Shown here in pieces: positions 37,044 to 46,238 of a stretch of 54,041 bases of DNA. The stretch's first letter is position 1. The number at the start of each line of letters is the position of its first letter. The position numbers and the translations under genes are program-made. Source of the stretch: Victivallaceae bacterium. Lineage in GTDB: Bacteria; Verrucomicrobiota; Lentisphaeria; Victivallales; Victivallaceae. The notes beneath the pieces are model-generated. The model was not told the origin of the DNA. It did not search any database and saw only the letters and a program-made list of their open reading frames with translations. Location of the stretch: NCBI GenBank assembly GCA_016292515.1, contig JAEDIJ010000011.1, positions 1 to 54,041 of the forward strand. Reading direction: 5' to 3'.

Positions 37044-38057
37044 ATGGTCAACTTCAAGGATCTCGGCCTCGTCAACACGAGGGAAATGTTCAAAAAGGCG
37101 ATGGCGGGCAAATACGCCATTCCCGCCTTCAACTTCAACAACATGGAGCAGCTCCAAGCCATCATCCAGGCTTGCACCGAAAACGCCTCCCCGGTGATCC
37201 TGCAAGTTTCCAAGGGCGCGCGCAACTACGCCAATCAGACCCTGTTGCGTTATATGGCGCAGGGCGCGGTCGAATACTCCAAGGAAATTTCCGGCGGCAA
37301 AGGCGCGGTGCCGATCTGCTTGCACCTCGACCACGGCGATTCTTTCGAGCTTTGCAAAAGCTGCATCGAATTCGGCTTTTCGTCGGTGATGATCGACGGT
37401 TCCTCCCTCCCCTATGAGGAAAACGTCGCGCTGACCAAAAAGGTCTGCGACTTCGCGCACCAGTACGACGTGACCGTCGAGGGCGAACTCGGCGTGCTCG
37501 CCGGCGTCGAAGATGAAGTCTCGGCGGCGGAATCCCACTACACGAAACCCGAGGAAGTGATCGACTTCGTCACCAAGACCGGCGTCGACAGTCTCGCGAT
37601 CTCGATCGGCACCAGCCACGGCGCGTACAAGTTCACCCCCGAGCAGTGCACCGTCGACCCCAAGACCGGCCGCCTCGTGCCCCCGCCGCTCGCCTTTGAC
37701 GTGCTGAAAGCCGTCGAGGAAAAACTCCCCGGCTTCCCGATCGTGCTTCACGGCTCGTCGAGCGTTCCGCAAGAGGAAGTCGATATCATCAACGCCAACG
37801 GCGGCGCGCTCAAAGCGGCGGTCGGCATCCCCGAAGAACAGCTTCGCGAAGCGGCGAAATCCGCCGTCTGCAAGATCAACATCGACTCCGATTCGCGTCT
37901 GGCGATGACGGCGGGCATCCGCAAAGTTTTCGTCGACAAACCGGCGGAATTCGATCCCCGCAAGTACCTTGGCCCCGCCCGCGACCGGATGAAGGCGATG
38001 TACACGCACAAGATCATCAACGTGCTCGGCTCCGCCGGTCACGCCTGGGACAAGTGA
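37044..38057 (+). CDS. fba: class II fructose-bisphosphate aldolase
   Basis: This zinc enzyme cleaves fructose 1,6-bisphosphate to dihydroxyacetone phosphate and glyceraldehyde 3-phosphate. The 337-residue product has the Zn-binding HLDHGD, the EGELGVLAGVEDEV loop, TSHGAYKF and LHGSSSVP phosphate-binding residues, and KINIDSDSRLA. The best fit is the long class IIB-type or tagatose-like group. It is monocistronic between its own promoter and terminator. AAAGGGA lies before the start. Confidence 0.94.
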   Translation: MVNFKDLGLVNTREMFKKAMAGKYAIPAFNFNNMEQLQAIIQACTENASPVILQVSKGARNYANQTLLRYMAQGAVEYSKEISGGKGAVPICLHLDHGDSFELCKSCIEFGFSSVMIDGSSLPYEENVALTKKVCDFAHQYDVTVEGELGVLAGVEDEVSAAESHYTKPEEVIDFVTKTGVDSLAISIGTSHGAYKFTPEQCTVDPKTGRLVPPPLAFDVLKAVEEKLPGFPIVLHGSSSVPQEEVDIINANGGALKAAVGIPEEQLREAAKSAVCKINIDSDSRLAMTAGIRKVFVDKPAEFDPRKYLGPARDRMKAMYTHKIINVLGSAGHAWDK

Positions 38058-38084
38058 TCCGCGTCGAGCGTGATTTTTCAAAAA

Positions 38085-38116
38085 GGCTGTCGCTTCAATG
38101 GCGGCAGTCTTTTTTT
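38085..38116 (+). terminator. intrinsic terminator of the aldolase gene
   Basis: GGCTGTCGC (38085-38093) pairs with GCGGCAGTC (38101-38109, two wobble pairs) around a 7-nt loop and is followed by seven T's. Confidence 0.88.
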
Positions 38117-38375
38117 ATACGTGGTCGGTGTTGAGGAGGCTCACGCCTCCTCAAACTCCACCAGGCGCCCGCACGACTGCCCGATGTGCGACACGCTCCA
38201 CGCCGATGTTTGTCTCGCCCTGCACGGGCGAAATAAAGGCAGAAACGGACGATAACGGACTTCAACGGACGGTAACGGACAATAGCGTGATGAGGAAATG
38301 ACAAAATCACGCAATGATGATGCGTCCGTTTTGTCCGTTAATGTCGGTTTTGTCCGTAAAAGTCCGTTGAGGAGG
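38117..38375. repeat. composite nested inverted-repeat element, site 3
   Basis: In the 445-bp gap before efp, four AACGGAC units with a 10-nt period (38244, 38254, 38264, 38274) face five GTCCGTT-type units with a 9-10-nt period (38324, 38333, 38343, 38352, 38362). Between them lie arms GCGTGAT and ATCACGC. Upstream are a 9-bp hairpin TTGAGGAGG/CCTCCTCAA (38131-38154) and CGCCC-TGCA-CGGGCG. TTGAGGAGG recurs right after the last unit. No credible gene is present. Confidence 0.72.
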
Positions 38376-38423
38376 ACAGCGCAGTTGCTCCACTCTCCGT
38401 TGAAAAATATATCGGCATTGTTC

Positions 38424-38452
38424 TTGCAAAAATCGCGTTTCGCGTGTATATT
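38424..38452 (+). promoter_or_regulatory. sigma70 promoter of efp-epmA
   Basis: TTGCAA (38424-38429), 17 nt, TATATT (38447-38452), about 45 nt before the efp start. Confidence 0.7.
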
Positions 38453-38502
38453 AATGAAATATCGCTTTGAAGATAAACTAAAACCGTTTCAAGGAGTAAC
38501 TT

Positions 38503-39069
38503 ATGTTCAGTGCATCCGATCTCAAAAAGGGTCTGAAAATTCAGATCGACGGAGCGCCGTGGGTCATCACCGAGTTTGAGTTCTGCAAACCCGGCAAAGG
38601 CACCGCGCTCTACCGCTGCCGTATGAAAAATATGATCACCGGTATCGGTATGGAAAAAACCTACCGTCCGACCGACAAGATCGACGAACCCGATATCGAA
38701 GAACGCGAGATGTATTACTCCTACTTCGACGGCAACAGCTACATTTTCAGCGACCCCAACACCTTTGAGGAAATGAGCGTCGCCCCCGAAGTCCTCGGCA
38801 ACAAGACCTACTTCCTCATCGAGGAAAGCCTCTGCAATTTCGTCCTTTTCAACGGCGAACCGATCGACATCGCGCTCCCGACTTTCATCGAGAAGGAAAT
38901 CACCGAAACCGAGCCGGGCGTCCGCGGCGACACCGCCACCAACGTGATGAAACCCGCAAAGATCGACAACGGTTACGAACTTCAAGTGCCGCTTTTCATC
39001 AATCAAGGCGACATCGTCAAGATCGACACCCGTACCGGCGCCTACGCAGAGCGCGTCAGCAAAGCGTAA
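38503..39069 (+). CDS. efp: elongation factor P
   Basis: EF-P relieves ribosomes stalled at polyproline. The 188-residue product has the three beta-barrel domains, with the modification loop CKPGKGTA (lysine 32, equivalent to beta-lysylated Lys34 of E. coli) and the C-terminal signature GDIVKIDTRTGAY. AAGGAG precedes the start. The epmA gene follows after 6 nt, which tells that this EF-P is of the beta-lysylated type. The partner epmB (lysine 2,3-aminomutase) is not in the window. Confidence 0.97.
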   Translation: MFSASDLKKGLKIQIDGAPWVITEFEFCKPGKGTALYRCRMKNMITGIGMEKTYRPTDKIDEPDIEEREMYYSYFDGNSYIFSDPNTFEEMSVAPEVLGNKTYFLIEESLCNFVLFNGEPIDIALPTFIEKEITETEPGVRGDTATNVMKPAKIDNGYELQVPLFINQGDIVKIDTRTGAYAERVSKA

Positions 39070-39075
39070 GTCCGA

Positions 39076-39963
39076 ATGGCGGATAAACTTCACAATCTCG
39101 CACTGCGCTCTCACTTTTTGCGCGCAGTGCGCGATTTTTTTTACAGCGCGGATTTTCTCGAAGTCGAGACCTGCGTGCGCATCGCCGCCCCCGCCCCCGA
39201 AGAATACATCGAGGCGGTCCCCTCCGGAGAGAAATTTCTGCGCACCAGCCCCGAACTGGAAATGAAGTGTCTCCTCGCCGACGGAATGCGGAAAATTTTT
39301 CAGATCGGCAGTTGTTTCCGGCTCGGCGAATTCGGTCGCAAGCACCGCGAAGAATTCACGATGCTTGAATTTTACGCTACGCAATGGGATTACCTCACCC
39401 TCGCAAATTTCACCGCGTCGCTCGTAATGGAAACGACGCGAAAACTCTTTGGTACGACGCAGATCGAGTTTTGGGGCAAGCGTTACGATCTCGGTCGCGC
39501 CACATTCATCAGCGTCGATGACGCCTTTCAGCGTTATGCCGGAATTTCCGCGTTTCAGGCAGACACCGACGGGAATTTCGATGAGTTGATGGTCACCAAA
39601 GTCGAGCCGGAACTCGGCAAGGAGGGGCTGACGTTTCTCATCGACTACCCCGCCAACCGCGCGTCGCTTTCCAAAATTTCCGAAGACGATCCGCGCGTTG
39701 CCCGCCGCTGGGAACTTTATCTCGGAGGCGTCGAACTCGCCAACGCTTTCGGCGAATTGACCGATGCCGCCGAGCAGAAAACGCGCTTCAAAAAATCGGC
39801 GGAATTCCGCGCCCGCGAAAAAATGGCGCGCTATCCGGAGCCGGAAGCGTTTTACGCCGCGCTCGACAAGGGATTGCCGGAATCCTCCGGGTGCGCCCTC
39901 GGCATCGACCGCCTCGTTATGATCCTCTGCGATGCGGACAACATCGGCGAAGTGAGAGCGTAA
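39076..39963 (+). CDS. epmA: EF-P lysyltransferase EpmA (GenX/PoxA)
   Basis: EpmA is a truncated class II lysyl-tRNA synthetase that attaches beta-lysine to EF-P and not to tRNA. The 295-residue product has only the catalytic domain and no anticodon-binding domain. Motif 2 is FRLGEFGRKHREEFTMLEFY and motif 3 is GCALGIDRLVMIL. It follows efp by 6 nt. Its last 21 bp (39943-39963) recur at 41326-41346 on the far side of an AT-richer insertion. Confidence 0.95.
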   Translation: MADKLHNLALRSHFLRAVRDFFYSADFLEVETCVRIAAPAPEEYIEAVPSGEKFLRTSPELEMKCLLADGMRKIFQIGSCFRLGEFGRKHREEFTMLEFYATQWDYLTLANFTASLVMETTRKLFGTTQIEFWGKRYDLGRATFISVDDAFQRYAGISAFQADTDGNFDELMVTKVEPELGKEGLTFLIDYPANRASLSKISEDDPRVARRWELYLGGVELANAFGELTDAAEQKTRFKKSAEFRAREKMARYPEPEAFYAALDKGLPESSGCALGIDRLVMILCDADNIGEVRA

Positions 39964-40103
39964 AACAGCTCTTTCAGAAAAAGTTCCGAACATTTTTCTC
40001 TTCTCCCGCAATCTTCTGCCATAATTCATCCATGGCAATCCACTTACCTGACAAAAAAGCAGATTTTTTTGAAAAACGACTTGAAAACCTAAAAATATAT
40101 AGT

Positions 40104-40127
40104 ATTTTAGGTTTAGTAACCTAAAAT
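40104..40127. promoter_or_regulatory. perfect inverted-repeat operator at the ATPase promoter
   Basis: ATTTTAGGTT-TAGT-AACCTAAAAT is a perfect 10-bp dyad. A third half-site AACCTAAAA lies at 40086-40094. It overlaps the likely -10 box TATTTT (40103-40108), 16 nt after TTGAAA (40081-40086), so repressor control of the ATPase gene is plausible. Confidence 0.55.
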
Positions 40128-40146
40128 CATTACATTAGAGATAAAG

Positions 40147-41295
40147 ATGTCCTATATTTCCAGATTTCTTGAAGAGGAACTTTCGCAAAGGTTATTCCAA
40201 GGGAAAGCTTTGCTCCTCTATGGTCCGCGCCAGTGTGGAAAAACCACGTTGATCAGACATTTGACGGCTCAATACGACAAGGATATCTTGTGGCTGAACG
40301 GCGATAACCCGGATACCAAAAATCTTCTGACCGGAATTACGACTGCGACCTGGAAGCGAATCATCGGTGCCCGAAAACTTCTGATCGTTGATGAAGCTCA
40401 GCAAATCGAGAATATCGGACGCTCACTCAAACTTGTCATTGATGAGATCCCCTCTGTCCAAGTCATTGCCACCGGATCATCGTCTTTTGAGCTGATGAAC
40501 CGGACGGCAGAACCTTTGACCGGACGAAAATTCGAGTACCGGTTGCTTCCATTTTCCTTTGCGGAACTTTGCAATGCACATGGGCTCTGGGAGGAAAAAC
40601 AGGAACGGGAACGCCGACTGCTCTTTGGCAGTTATCCCGATGTAATCACCCATCCCGGAGACGAGCAAAGCCGTCTGGAAGAACTTGCCGGCAGCTATCT
40701 TTTCAAGGATATTTATGCCTTGGACGGATTGCGAAAATCATCCCTGGTCAGTAAACTTGTTTCCGCGCTTGCGCTGCAGTTGGGTTCAGAAGTCAGCTTC
40801 AACGAACTCGCAGGATTAGTAGGTACTGATAACAAAACGGTGGAGCGATACATCGATCTACTCACAAAATGTTACGTGATCTTTCCTTTGAAAGCATTCA
40901 GCCGCAATTTGCGCAATGAGATCAAAAAGGGTACAAAAATCTACTTTTATGATCTTGGTATCCGCAATGCGGTCATCAACAATTTCACCCCGTTGTCGGC
41001 GCGGACTGACACAGGCGGAATGTGGGAAAATTACCTGATCCTGGAACGCTTGAAACGCAACATCAACCACCCGTTTTCTCCGCAGTCATTCTTTTGGAGA
41101 ACCTGTGCTCCCCAGAATCGGGAAATTGACTATCTGGAAGAAGCCAACGGAAAACTGCAGGCGTGGGAAATCAAATCCAATCCGGACAGCAAAGCAAAGA
41201 TATCAAAGGCTTTTTACTCTGCATATCCTGACGCCGAAACCAAAATAGTTACCCCTGCCGACTATGAGGAATTTCTTTTGCCTGCGGAGAAATAA
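40147..41295 (+). CDS. AAA ATPase with DUF4143 domain
   Basis: The 382-residue product has Walker A GPRQCGKT (26-33), Walker B LLIVDEAQ (near 79-86), sensor ATGSSSFEL, and a C-terminal DUF4143/PD-(D/E)XK-like part ending in REIDYLEEANGKLQAWEIKSN. The D-E-K spacing there resembles a nuclease-fold core. The family is very common in anaerobes, is often horizontally acquired and has no settled function; toxin-antitoxin or defence roles are suggested. Codon use is more AT-rich than the neighbours. The gene is the only cargo of the insertion described for 39943-41346. Confidence 0.88.
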   Translation: MSYISRFLEEELSQRLFQGKALLLYGPRQCGKTTLIRHLTAQYDKDILWLNGDNPDTKNLLTGITTATWKRIIGARKLLIVDEAQQIENIGRSLKLVIDEIPSVQVIATGSSSFELMNRTAEPLTGRKFEYRLLPFSFAELCNAHGLWEEKQERERRLLFGSYPDVITHPGDEQSRLEELAGSYLFKDIYALDGLRKSSLVSKLVSALALQLGSEVSFNELAGLVGTDNKTVERYIDLLTKCYVIFPLKAFSRNLRNEIKKGTKIYFYDLGIRNAVINNFTPLSARTDTGGMWENYLILERLKRNINHPFSPQSFFWRTCAPQNREIDYLEEANGKLQAWEIKSNPDSKAKISKAFYSAYPDAETKIVTPADYEEFLLPAEK

Positions 41296-41374
41296 CCATT
41301 CCACAAACAATGGCAGGAAATCGCAATCGGCGAAGTGGGAGCGTAAGAGCCGCGGCGTTTCAACCAGGGGAAAA

Positions 41375-42685
41375 TCAGTTTTCCCTCATCCAGCCTTCGA
41401 TTTTGAAATTTTCTTCCAGCAACTTGCGATCGGGAGAGGATTTGTCTTCGGGGGAGAACCACACTTCGAGCCGGACGCCGTAGAACTGCCCCCAGTCGCC
41501 CTCGTAAATGCGAAAGGGGATCTGGGCAAAAAAGAGTTCGGCGGGATCGGCGGAATACCCCGTTCTTTCCGTCGCGGTACGACGCAGACGATCGGCGGAA
41601 AGCGGCGTATTTCCGGTGATCTCAAACGCTTTGAGGTAAATGTCGCCCCCCTCCCCCGGATTGCAGAAAATCGTGGCGACGTAATCGCCGTGGCAACCGG
41701 CAAGAGTGATCCCCGGCGTCCCCCTGGTAACGGCGTTTTCCGGCAATTCGGAGTGTCCGGCAAGCAAAGAGGAAAATTCCGACTCCAATGCAAAAACCGT
41801 CTGCACGGTCATGATCCGGTCGGGCATAGTATTTTCTTCCAGGATGTCGGCGCAGATCTTGCCCGCCATCACGCGGGTGGCATAGCGGTGATAGACGGCG
41901 TCGGCGTCGTATTCACTGCCGGAGCGGAGCAAGCGGTTATTCCAGCTGCGCCCCGAAAGGCGCAGATTCAATCGGTAGCGATAAAAGGCGCCGTTCCCGG
42001 CAAAGCGGTAACTGCCGTCGCGCGGCGAGAGATATTTCCCCGACGCACCAACGAAGCGGCGGTTGGCGATATAATTGCCTCCGACGGACTCCCGGTAGAG
42101 CCGCCATTCGGGGTGAATGGCGAGATATTCGGTCAACCGGCGTTTTTCGGGATCGTCCATCTGCAATTTTTCGAGAGAGGGCAGAATGAATTCGCTCTCG
42201 TCCGCCGGAAAAACCGCGGGAAACGTATTCAGCACTTTTGCCTGAAACGTCGCGGATGGCGCGTTGCGGAAGTCAAACGGCACTTCCGGCAACGAAGGAG
42301 TCTGCAAAACAACATTTTCCGGCAGACGCAACCGATCGGCGAAGTGATCGTACGCCGGACCGAAATAGAAGTAAAGGTGATAGAGCGCGACACTTCCCGC
42401 CGTAAGCCCCGCCGCCGCAAAGGCAAAAAGCCACAAGGCGGCACCGCGCTCTCTTTCACGCTGACGCCAGCGGAGGACGCCGCAAAAAACGACAAAAAGA
42501 ATCCCCGCGGCGGAGCACCATACTCCACCTGCGAGGATTTTTTCCGCCTGCCAGCGAAAAGGATAAGGCAGACAATCGCACCAGATCAAAACCGGCAACG
42601 CGACGACGACAGCCAAAATCACCGCTTCCGGCAATACGGGAAAACGGCACAACCAGAGAGCGGTCGCTTTTAGCAGGCGGCGCAT
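41375..42685 (-). CDS. hypothetical membrane-anchored protein, 436 aa
   Basis: I do not recognise the family. Three hydrophobic segments lie within the first 110 residues (around 17-35, 52-70 and 84-103), followed by a soluble domain of about 320 residues, probably outside the membrane, with WRLYRESVGGNYIANRRFVG and PLSADRLRRTATERTGYSAD. It contains no catalytic motif that I can name. It begins 12 nt after the V-ATPase K stop, so it ends the dapA operon. Confidence 0.7.
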   Translation of the reverse strand: MRRLLKATALWLCRFPVLPEAVILAVVVALPVLIWCDCLPYPFRWQAEKILAGGVWCSAAGILFVVFCGVLRWRQRERERGAALWLFAFAAAGLTAGSVALYHLYFYFGPAYDHFADRLRLPENVVLQTPSLPEVPFDFRNAPSATFQAKVLNTFPAVFPADESEFILPSLEKLQMDDPEKRRLTEYLAIHPEWRLYRESVGGNYIANRRFVGASGKYLSPRDGSYRFAGNGAFYRYRLNLRLSGRSWNNRLLRSGSEYDADAVYHRYATRVMAGKICADILEENTMPDRIMTVQTVFALESEFSSLLAGHSELPENAVTRGTPGITLAGCHGDYVATIFCNPGEGGDIYLKAFEITGNTPLSADRLRRTATERTGYSADPAELFFAQIPFRIYEGDWGQFYGVRLEVWFSPEDKSSPDRKLLEENFKIEGWMREN

Positions 42686-42697
42686 AGATCTTTCAAA

Positions 42698-43168
42698 CTA
42701 CGGCATCATCATCAGCGAGAAAACCAGAGCGAAGATCGCGCAGGTTTCCACGATGCCGAGCACCATCAGATAGTTGGCAAATCCCTGATCGGTTTCGGCA
42801 AAGGCGACACTCGCTCCCGCGCCCGCCTTGCCCTGATAGATCGCCGAAACCATCTGCGCGAGACCGCCGAGCAGCGCGATCACGATGAAAAGACCGCTGT
42901 ACTCCGCATGCACGATCGCGCCGTTGACATACATCTTGCTTTTGATGATCATCATCATGATCATACTGTAAATCGTCTGCGAAAGCGGCGCACCGACCAA
43001 TGCGAGCAACAAGAACGGCGCGGCCTTGCCCTGCTGATAGCATTTTTTCCACGCGCCGATCGCCGCCTGTCCCGCGATACCGGTACCGATCGCCGAACCG
43101 ATCGCCGCCATACCGACCGCCGCATAAGCGACACCCAAAGTGATGAATCCTGCAATTTCTTCCGTCAT
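42698..43168 (-). CDS. ntpK: V-type ATP synthase subunit K (proteolipid)
   Basis: This is the membrane rotor ring subunit. The 156-residue product has four membrane helices in two hairpins, with glycine-rich helices (GMAAIGSAIGTGIAGQAAIG) and an ion-binding Glu in the last helix (GIVETCAIFALVFS). The first hairpin has no Glu at the equivalent place (APLSQTIYS), as in duplicated V-type subunits. Its start overlaps the subunit I stop by ATGA. Confidence 0.93.
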   Translation of the reverse strand: MTEEIAGFITLGVAYAAVGMAAIGSAIGTGIAGQAAIGAWKKCYQQGKAAPFLLLALVGAPLSQTIYSMIMMMIIKSKMYVNGAIVHAEYSGLFIVIALLGGLAQMVSAIYQGKAGAGASVAFAETDQGFANYLMVLGIVETCAIFALVFSLMMMP

Positions 43169-44961
43169 TTTTCAACTCCTTTATTTTTAGAGGTTTTGTG
43201 ATTGGCAAATGGATGGAAAGCGTTTCCGCTCCACGTAAGACCGGTGTGATTGGAAAATTCCAGTGTATTGAGGCGCACGGCGTGCACCAGTACGCTCATC
43301 AAGCCGAGCGAAAGATTCAAGGCGTGTCCAAAGAGGATGACAAGCAGTCCGCCGGGAATGAACCACGCCGAAGCGCGCATCACGTCAAGTCCCATTCCGT
43401 TGAAGTTGCCGGCGATATAAGTACCCGCCATTCCGACGGCGAAAAGCCGGATGTAACTCAACAGATCGGAAAAACTGCCGATCATCGAGAAGGGAAACTG
43501 AAAAACGTCCGCCGGATTTTTCCAGTCCAGTCCGCAGAGCAGTACCAGCACGAGTCCGGCGATATAACAATAATTCATTATCGCAGGATAATCCCCCGGC
43601 CAGACGATGATGCGGATCGCGAGGAAAAAATTGCCCCAGATGATCAGCATCCACCCGCAATTGGCGCCGACGCTTTTCCAATTGGCGTCGTGGATCGCTT
43701 TCCAGATATGGCCGAGCGAAAGCTGAATGACGGCGAGCGCGAAACAGAAGCACTGGATGCTCGCATCCTTGACGGCGGGGTCGGTGAGACACTTCAAGCC
43801 GCCGAAACCGGTACCGAACCAGTTGCCGGAGAGCGCGCCCCAGAGGATCGTGGCGCAACTTAATATCCAGCCGAGTTTGAGCGCGGTTTTCGCCGCTTTC
43901 TTTTTGCGGAATTTCCACGTTGCGAAAGCGCACGCGACGGCAAAAAGCGCGCCGTAGCCCGCATCGCCGATGATCATCGCGTAAAAAATGGTAAAGAAAA
44001 TCAGCACGCCGCCGGAAATATCCATTTCGTGATAGCCGGGCATGATGCCGAGGAAGTCAAAGAGCGGTTTGATCGTTTTCGACCATTTGCTTTCGCGGAG
44101 CAACACCGGCACGTTGTCGCCGGGCGCGGGATCGTTGAAAACCAGTCCCCAGCCGTTCGTTTTGGCGGCGTCGCGCAAAGCGTCGAGCGATTCCGCGGGC
44201 ACGTAGCCCGACAACGCGATCACGGCGTCGTGATCCTCCGCCGCATCGTATGCCGCGGAAAATTCAGCGTCGGCAAGCAACGCGTCGCGCGCTTCGGCGA
44301 TCTCTTTCTGCGCGGAAACGTAATTCGTCAATTTTTCCTCGACCGCGAGAATTTCCTTGTCGATCGCGTCGCGCCGTATCTGCAACAATACGGGATCGTC
44401 GGATTCCGTCAATTTCACGACGGGAAATTCGGAAACGTCGATCTCGTGATCGGCGACGATGATGAAATCGGCGTTGCGGCGATCCTGAAACAGAACGGCG
44501 ACGGCGCAATCGTCGCGGTGAGCAAGTTTTTCCAGATCTTTACGCGTGCCGCGGCAAAGTTTGACCACGATCCCGTGTGCCGCAAGTTCATTCAGCGAAG
44601 CGAGCCGGAAATTCCCCCACGGCGCAAGTTGCCGTAATCTCAAATGGATTTTTTCCTTTTCCTCCTGCAACGTCGCGCGGCGTTCGAGCAACGCGCGGCA
44701 TCCGGCGAGGTATTCGGCGTCACTGCGGTCGGGCGTAAAATCATCGGATGGCGTGATTTTCCTCTCCTCGGCGAAACGCGCCAGCTCGCTCTCCACGCGG
44801 CAAGCGGCGCGGAAAGCTTCCGCCGCTTCCAATGAACGCGGAGTCGGTTTGGCATTCTGTACGTCGATCTGCATCACGCCGACGTCGCGCAACGCCCGGA
44901 GCGCGTTTTCACGCTCGCCGGAAATCGCCAGCAACATCACTTTTTTCATCGGGAGAATCAT
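43165..44961 (-). CDS. ntpI: V-type ATP synthase subunit I
   Basis: This stator/proton- or sodium-channel subunit anchors the V1V0 complex. The 598-residue product starts with the soluble arm (MKKVMLLAISGERENALRALRDVGVMQIDV), has coiled-coil regions, and from about residue 320 seven or so membrane helices (GVLIFFTIFYAMIIGDAGYGALFA, LLSYIRLFAVGMAG). The conserved channel Arg is in the latter. It lies 11 nt after proA. Subunits A, B, C, D, E and F are not nearby. Confidence 0.94.
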   Translation of the reverse strand: MILPMKKVMLLAISGERENALRALRDVGVMQIDVQNAKPTPRSLEAAEAFRAACRVESELARFAEERKITPSDDFTPDRSDAEYLAGCRALLERRATLQEEKEKIHLRLRQLAPWGNFRLASLNELAAHGIVVKLCRGTRKDLEKLAHRDDCAVAVLFQDRRNADFIIVADHEIDVSEFPVVKLTESDDPVLLQIRRDAIDKEILAVEEKLTNYVSAQKEIAEARDALLADAEFSAAYDAAEDHDAVIALSGYVPAESLDALRDAAKTNGWGLVFNDPAPGDNVPVLLRESKWSKTIKPLFDFLGIMPGYHEMDISGGVLIFFTIFYAMIIGDAGYGALFAVACAFATWKFRKKKAAKTALKLGWILSCATILWGALSGNWFGTGFGGLKCLTDPAVKDASIQCFCFALAVIQLSLGHIWKAIHDANWKSVGANCGWMLIIWGNFFLAIRIIVWPGDYPAIMNYCYIAGLVLVLLCGLDWKNPADVFQFPFSMIGSFSDLLSYIRLFAVGMAGTYIAGNFNGMGLDVMRASAWFIPGGLLVILFGHALNLSLGLMSVLVHAVRLNTLEFSNHTGLTWSGNAFHPFANHKTSKNKGVEK

Positions 44962-44972
44962 AAGCGCAAATC

Positions 44973-46238
44973 CTATTCCCGTATCTGCCCGTCGCCGAAA
45001 ACGAGGTATTTATAGGTCGTCAATTCATCGGCACCCATCGGACCGCGGGCGTGAAGTTTGTCGGTGCTGATGCCGATCTCCGCACCCATTCCGAATTCGC
45101 CGCCGTCGGTGAAACGGGTCGACGCGTTGGCGTAACAGGTCGAAGAATCGACCCTCGCCAGAAAATAATCGATATTTTCGGGGATCGCGCTCAAAATGCC
45201 GTCGCTGTGGCGCGAACCGTAATGATTGATATGCTCGACCGCCTGTTTCACATCATCGACGGTTTTCACGGCGAGGACAAGGGAAAGATATTCCGCAAAA
45301 TAATCTTCCTCCGCCGCCGCTTTCGCTTCGGAGACGAGCCGGCAGAATGCCGCATCTCCGCGCAGTTCCACCTTGTTCAACTTCATCGCCCCGGCGAAAC
45401 GCGGCGCGAAATCCGCGAGGATATCGCGATGAATTAAAAGCGTTTCGAGCGCGTTGCAAACGCCGGGACGCTGGCACTTGGCGTTGACGATGATCCGGAT
45501 CGCCTGATCGATGTCGCATTTTTTATCGACAAAGAGGTGACAGACCCCTTTATAATGTTTCAAGACCGGCATCGTCGCCGCTTCGACGACGGCGCGGATA
45601 AGCCGCTCGCCGCCGCGCGGAATGACGAGGTCGATATAACGATCCATTTTGAGCATCAACGGCACGGCGGCGTGATCCGTCCACGGCAAAATCTGAACGA
45701 TGCCGTCGGGCAGACCGCACGCGATCGCGGCGCGATTGAGCACTTCGGCGATCTTGGTGTTGGAGTGAAAAGCCTCGCTGCCGCCGCGCAAGATCACGGC
45801 ATTGCCCGCTTTGAGGCAGATCCCCGCCGCGTCCGCCGTCACGTTGGGACGCGCTTCGTAGATGATGCCGATCACGCCGAAAGGCACGCTTACTTTGCGG
45901 ATCTTCAATCCGTTGGGGCGCGTCGTTTCCGAAAGGATGCGGCCGACGGGGTCGCTCTGCGCGCCGACCGTTTCCAGCCCTTTTGCCATCGCTTCGACGC
46001 GCGCTTCATTCAACGTAAGCCTGTCGATCATCGCGCTCGAAAGTTTCGCGGCTTTTTCGCTCTCCAAATCGGCGCGGTTCGCCGCGATGATCTCGGCGGA
46101 CGCCTGACGGAGCGCCCGCGCCATCTCATTCAAACAGAAACGCTTTCTTTCGTCAGGCAGGACGGCGAGTTCCGCGGCGGCAGCGCGCGCGCGACGCCCC
46201 ATTTCTTCAAGCTGACTGCGCACTTCAATTTCATTCAT
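44973..46238 (-). CDS. proA: gamma-glutamyl phosphate reductase
   Basis: ProA reduces gamma-glutamyl phosphate with NADPH in proline synthesis. The product has aldehyde-dehydrogenase-type motifs IIYEARPNVTADAAG, NAVILRGGSEAF, the catalytic cysteine in QRPGVCNALETLL, and YANASTRFTDGGEFGMG. Start 46238 overlaps the upstream phosphatase-like stop. An ATG six codons earlier (46256) is also possible. The partner proB is not in the window. Confidence 0.95.
   Translation of the reverse strand: MNEIEVRSQLEEMGRRARAAAAELAVLPDERKRFCLNEMARALRQASAEIIAANRADLESEKAAKLSSAMIDRLTLNEARVEAMAKGLETVGAQSDPVGRILSETTRPNGLKIRKVSVPFGVIGIIYEARPNVTADAAGICLKAGNAVILRGGSEAFHSNTKIAEVLNRAAIACGLPDGIVQILPWTDHAAVPLMLKMDRYIDLVIPRGGERLIRAVVEAATMPVLKHYKGVCHLFVDKKCDIDQAIRIIVNAKCQRPGVCNALETLLIHRDILADFAPRFAGAMKLNKVELRGDAAFCRLVSEAKAAAEEDYFAEYLSLVLAVKTVDDVKQAVEHINHYGSRHSDGILSAIPENIDYFLARVDSSTCYANASTRFTDGGEFGMGAEIGISTDKLHARGPMGADELTTYKYLVFGDGQIRE

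Larger units (their letters stand above)
39943..41346 (+). mobile_element. small insertion at the epmA 3' end, flanked by 21-bp direct repeats
   Basis: The sequence ATCGGCGAAGTG[A/G]GAGCGTAA, the last codons of epmA, occurs at 39943-39963 and again at 41326-41346 (20 of 21 identical). Between them lie about 1.36 kb carrying one AT-richer AAA/DUF4143 ATPase gene with its own operator. This is the layout of an element integrated at a gene's 3' end. No integrase or transposase is present, so it is either a remnant or mobilised in trans. Confidence 0.6.
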
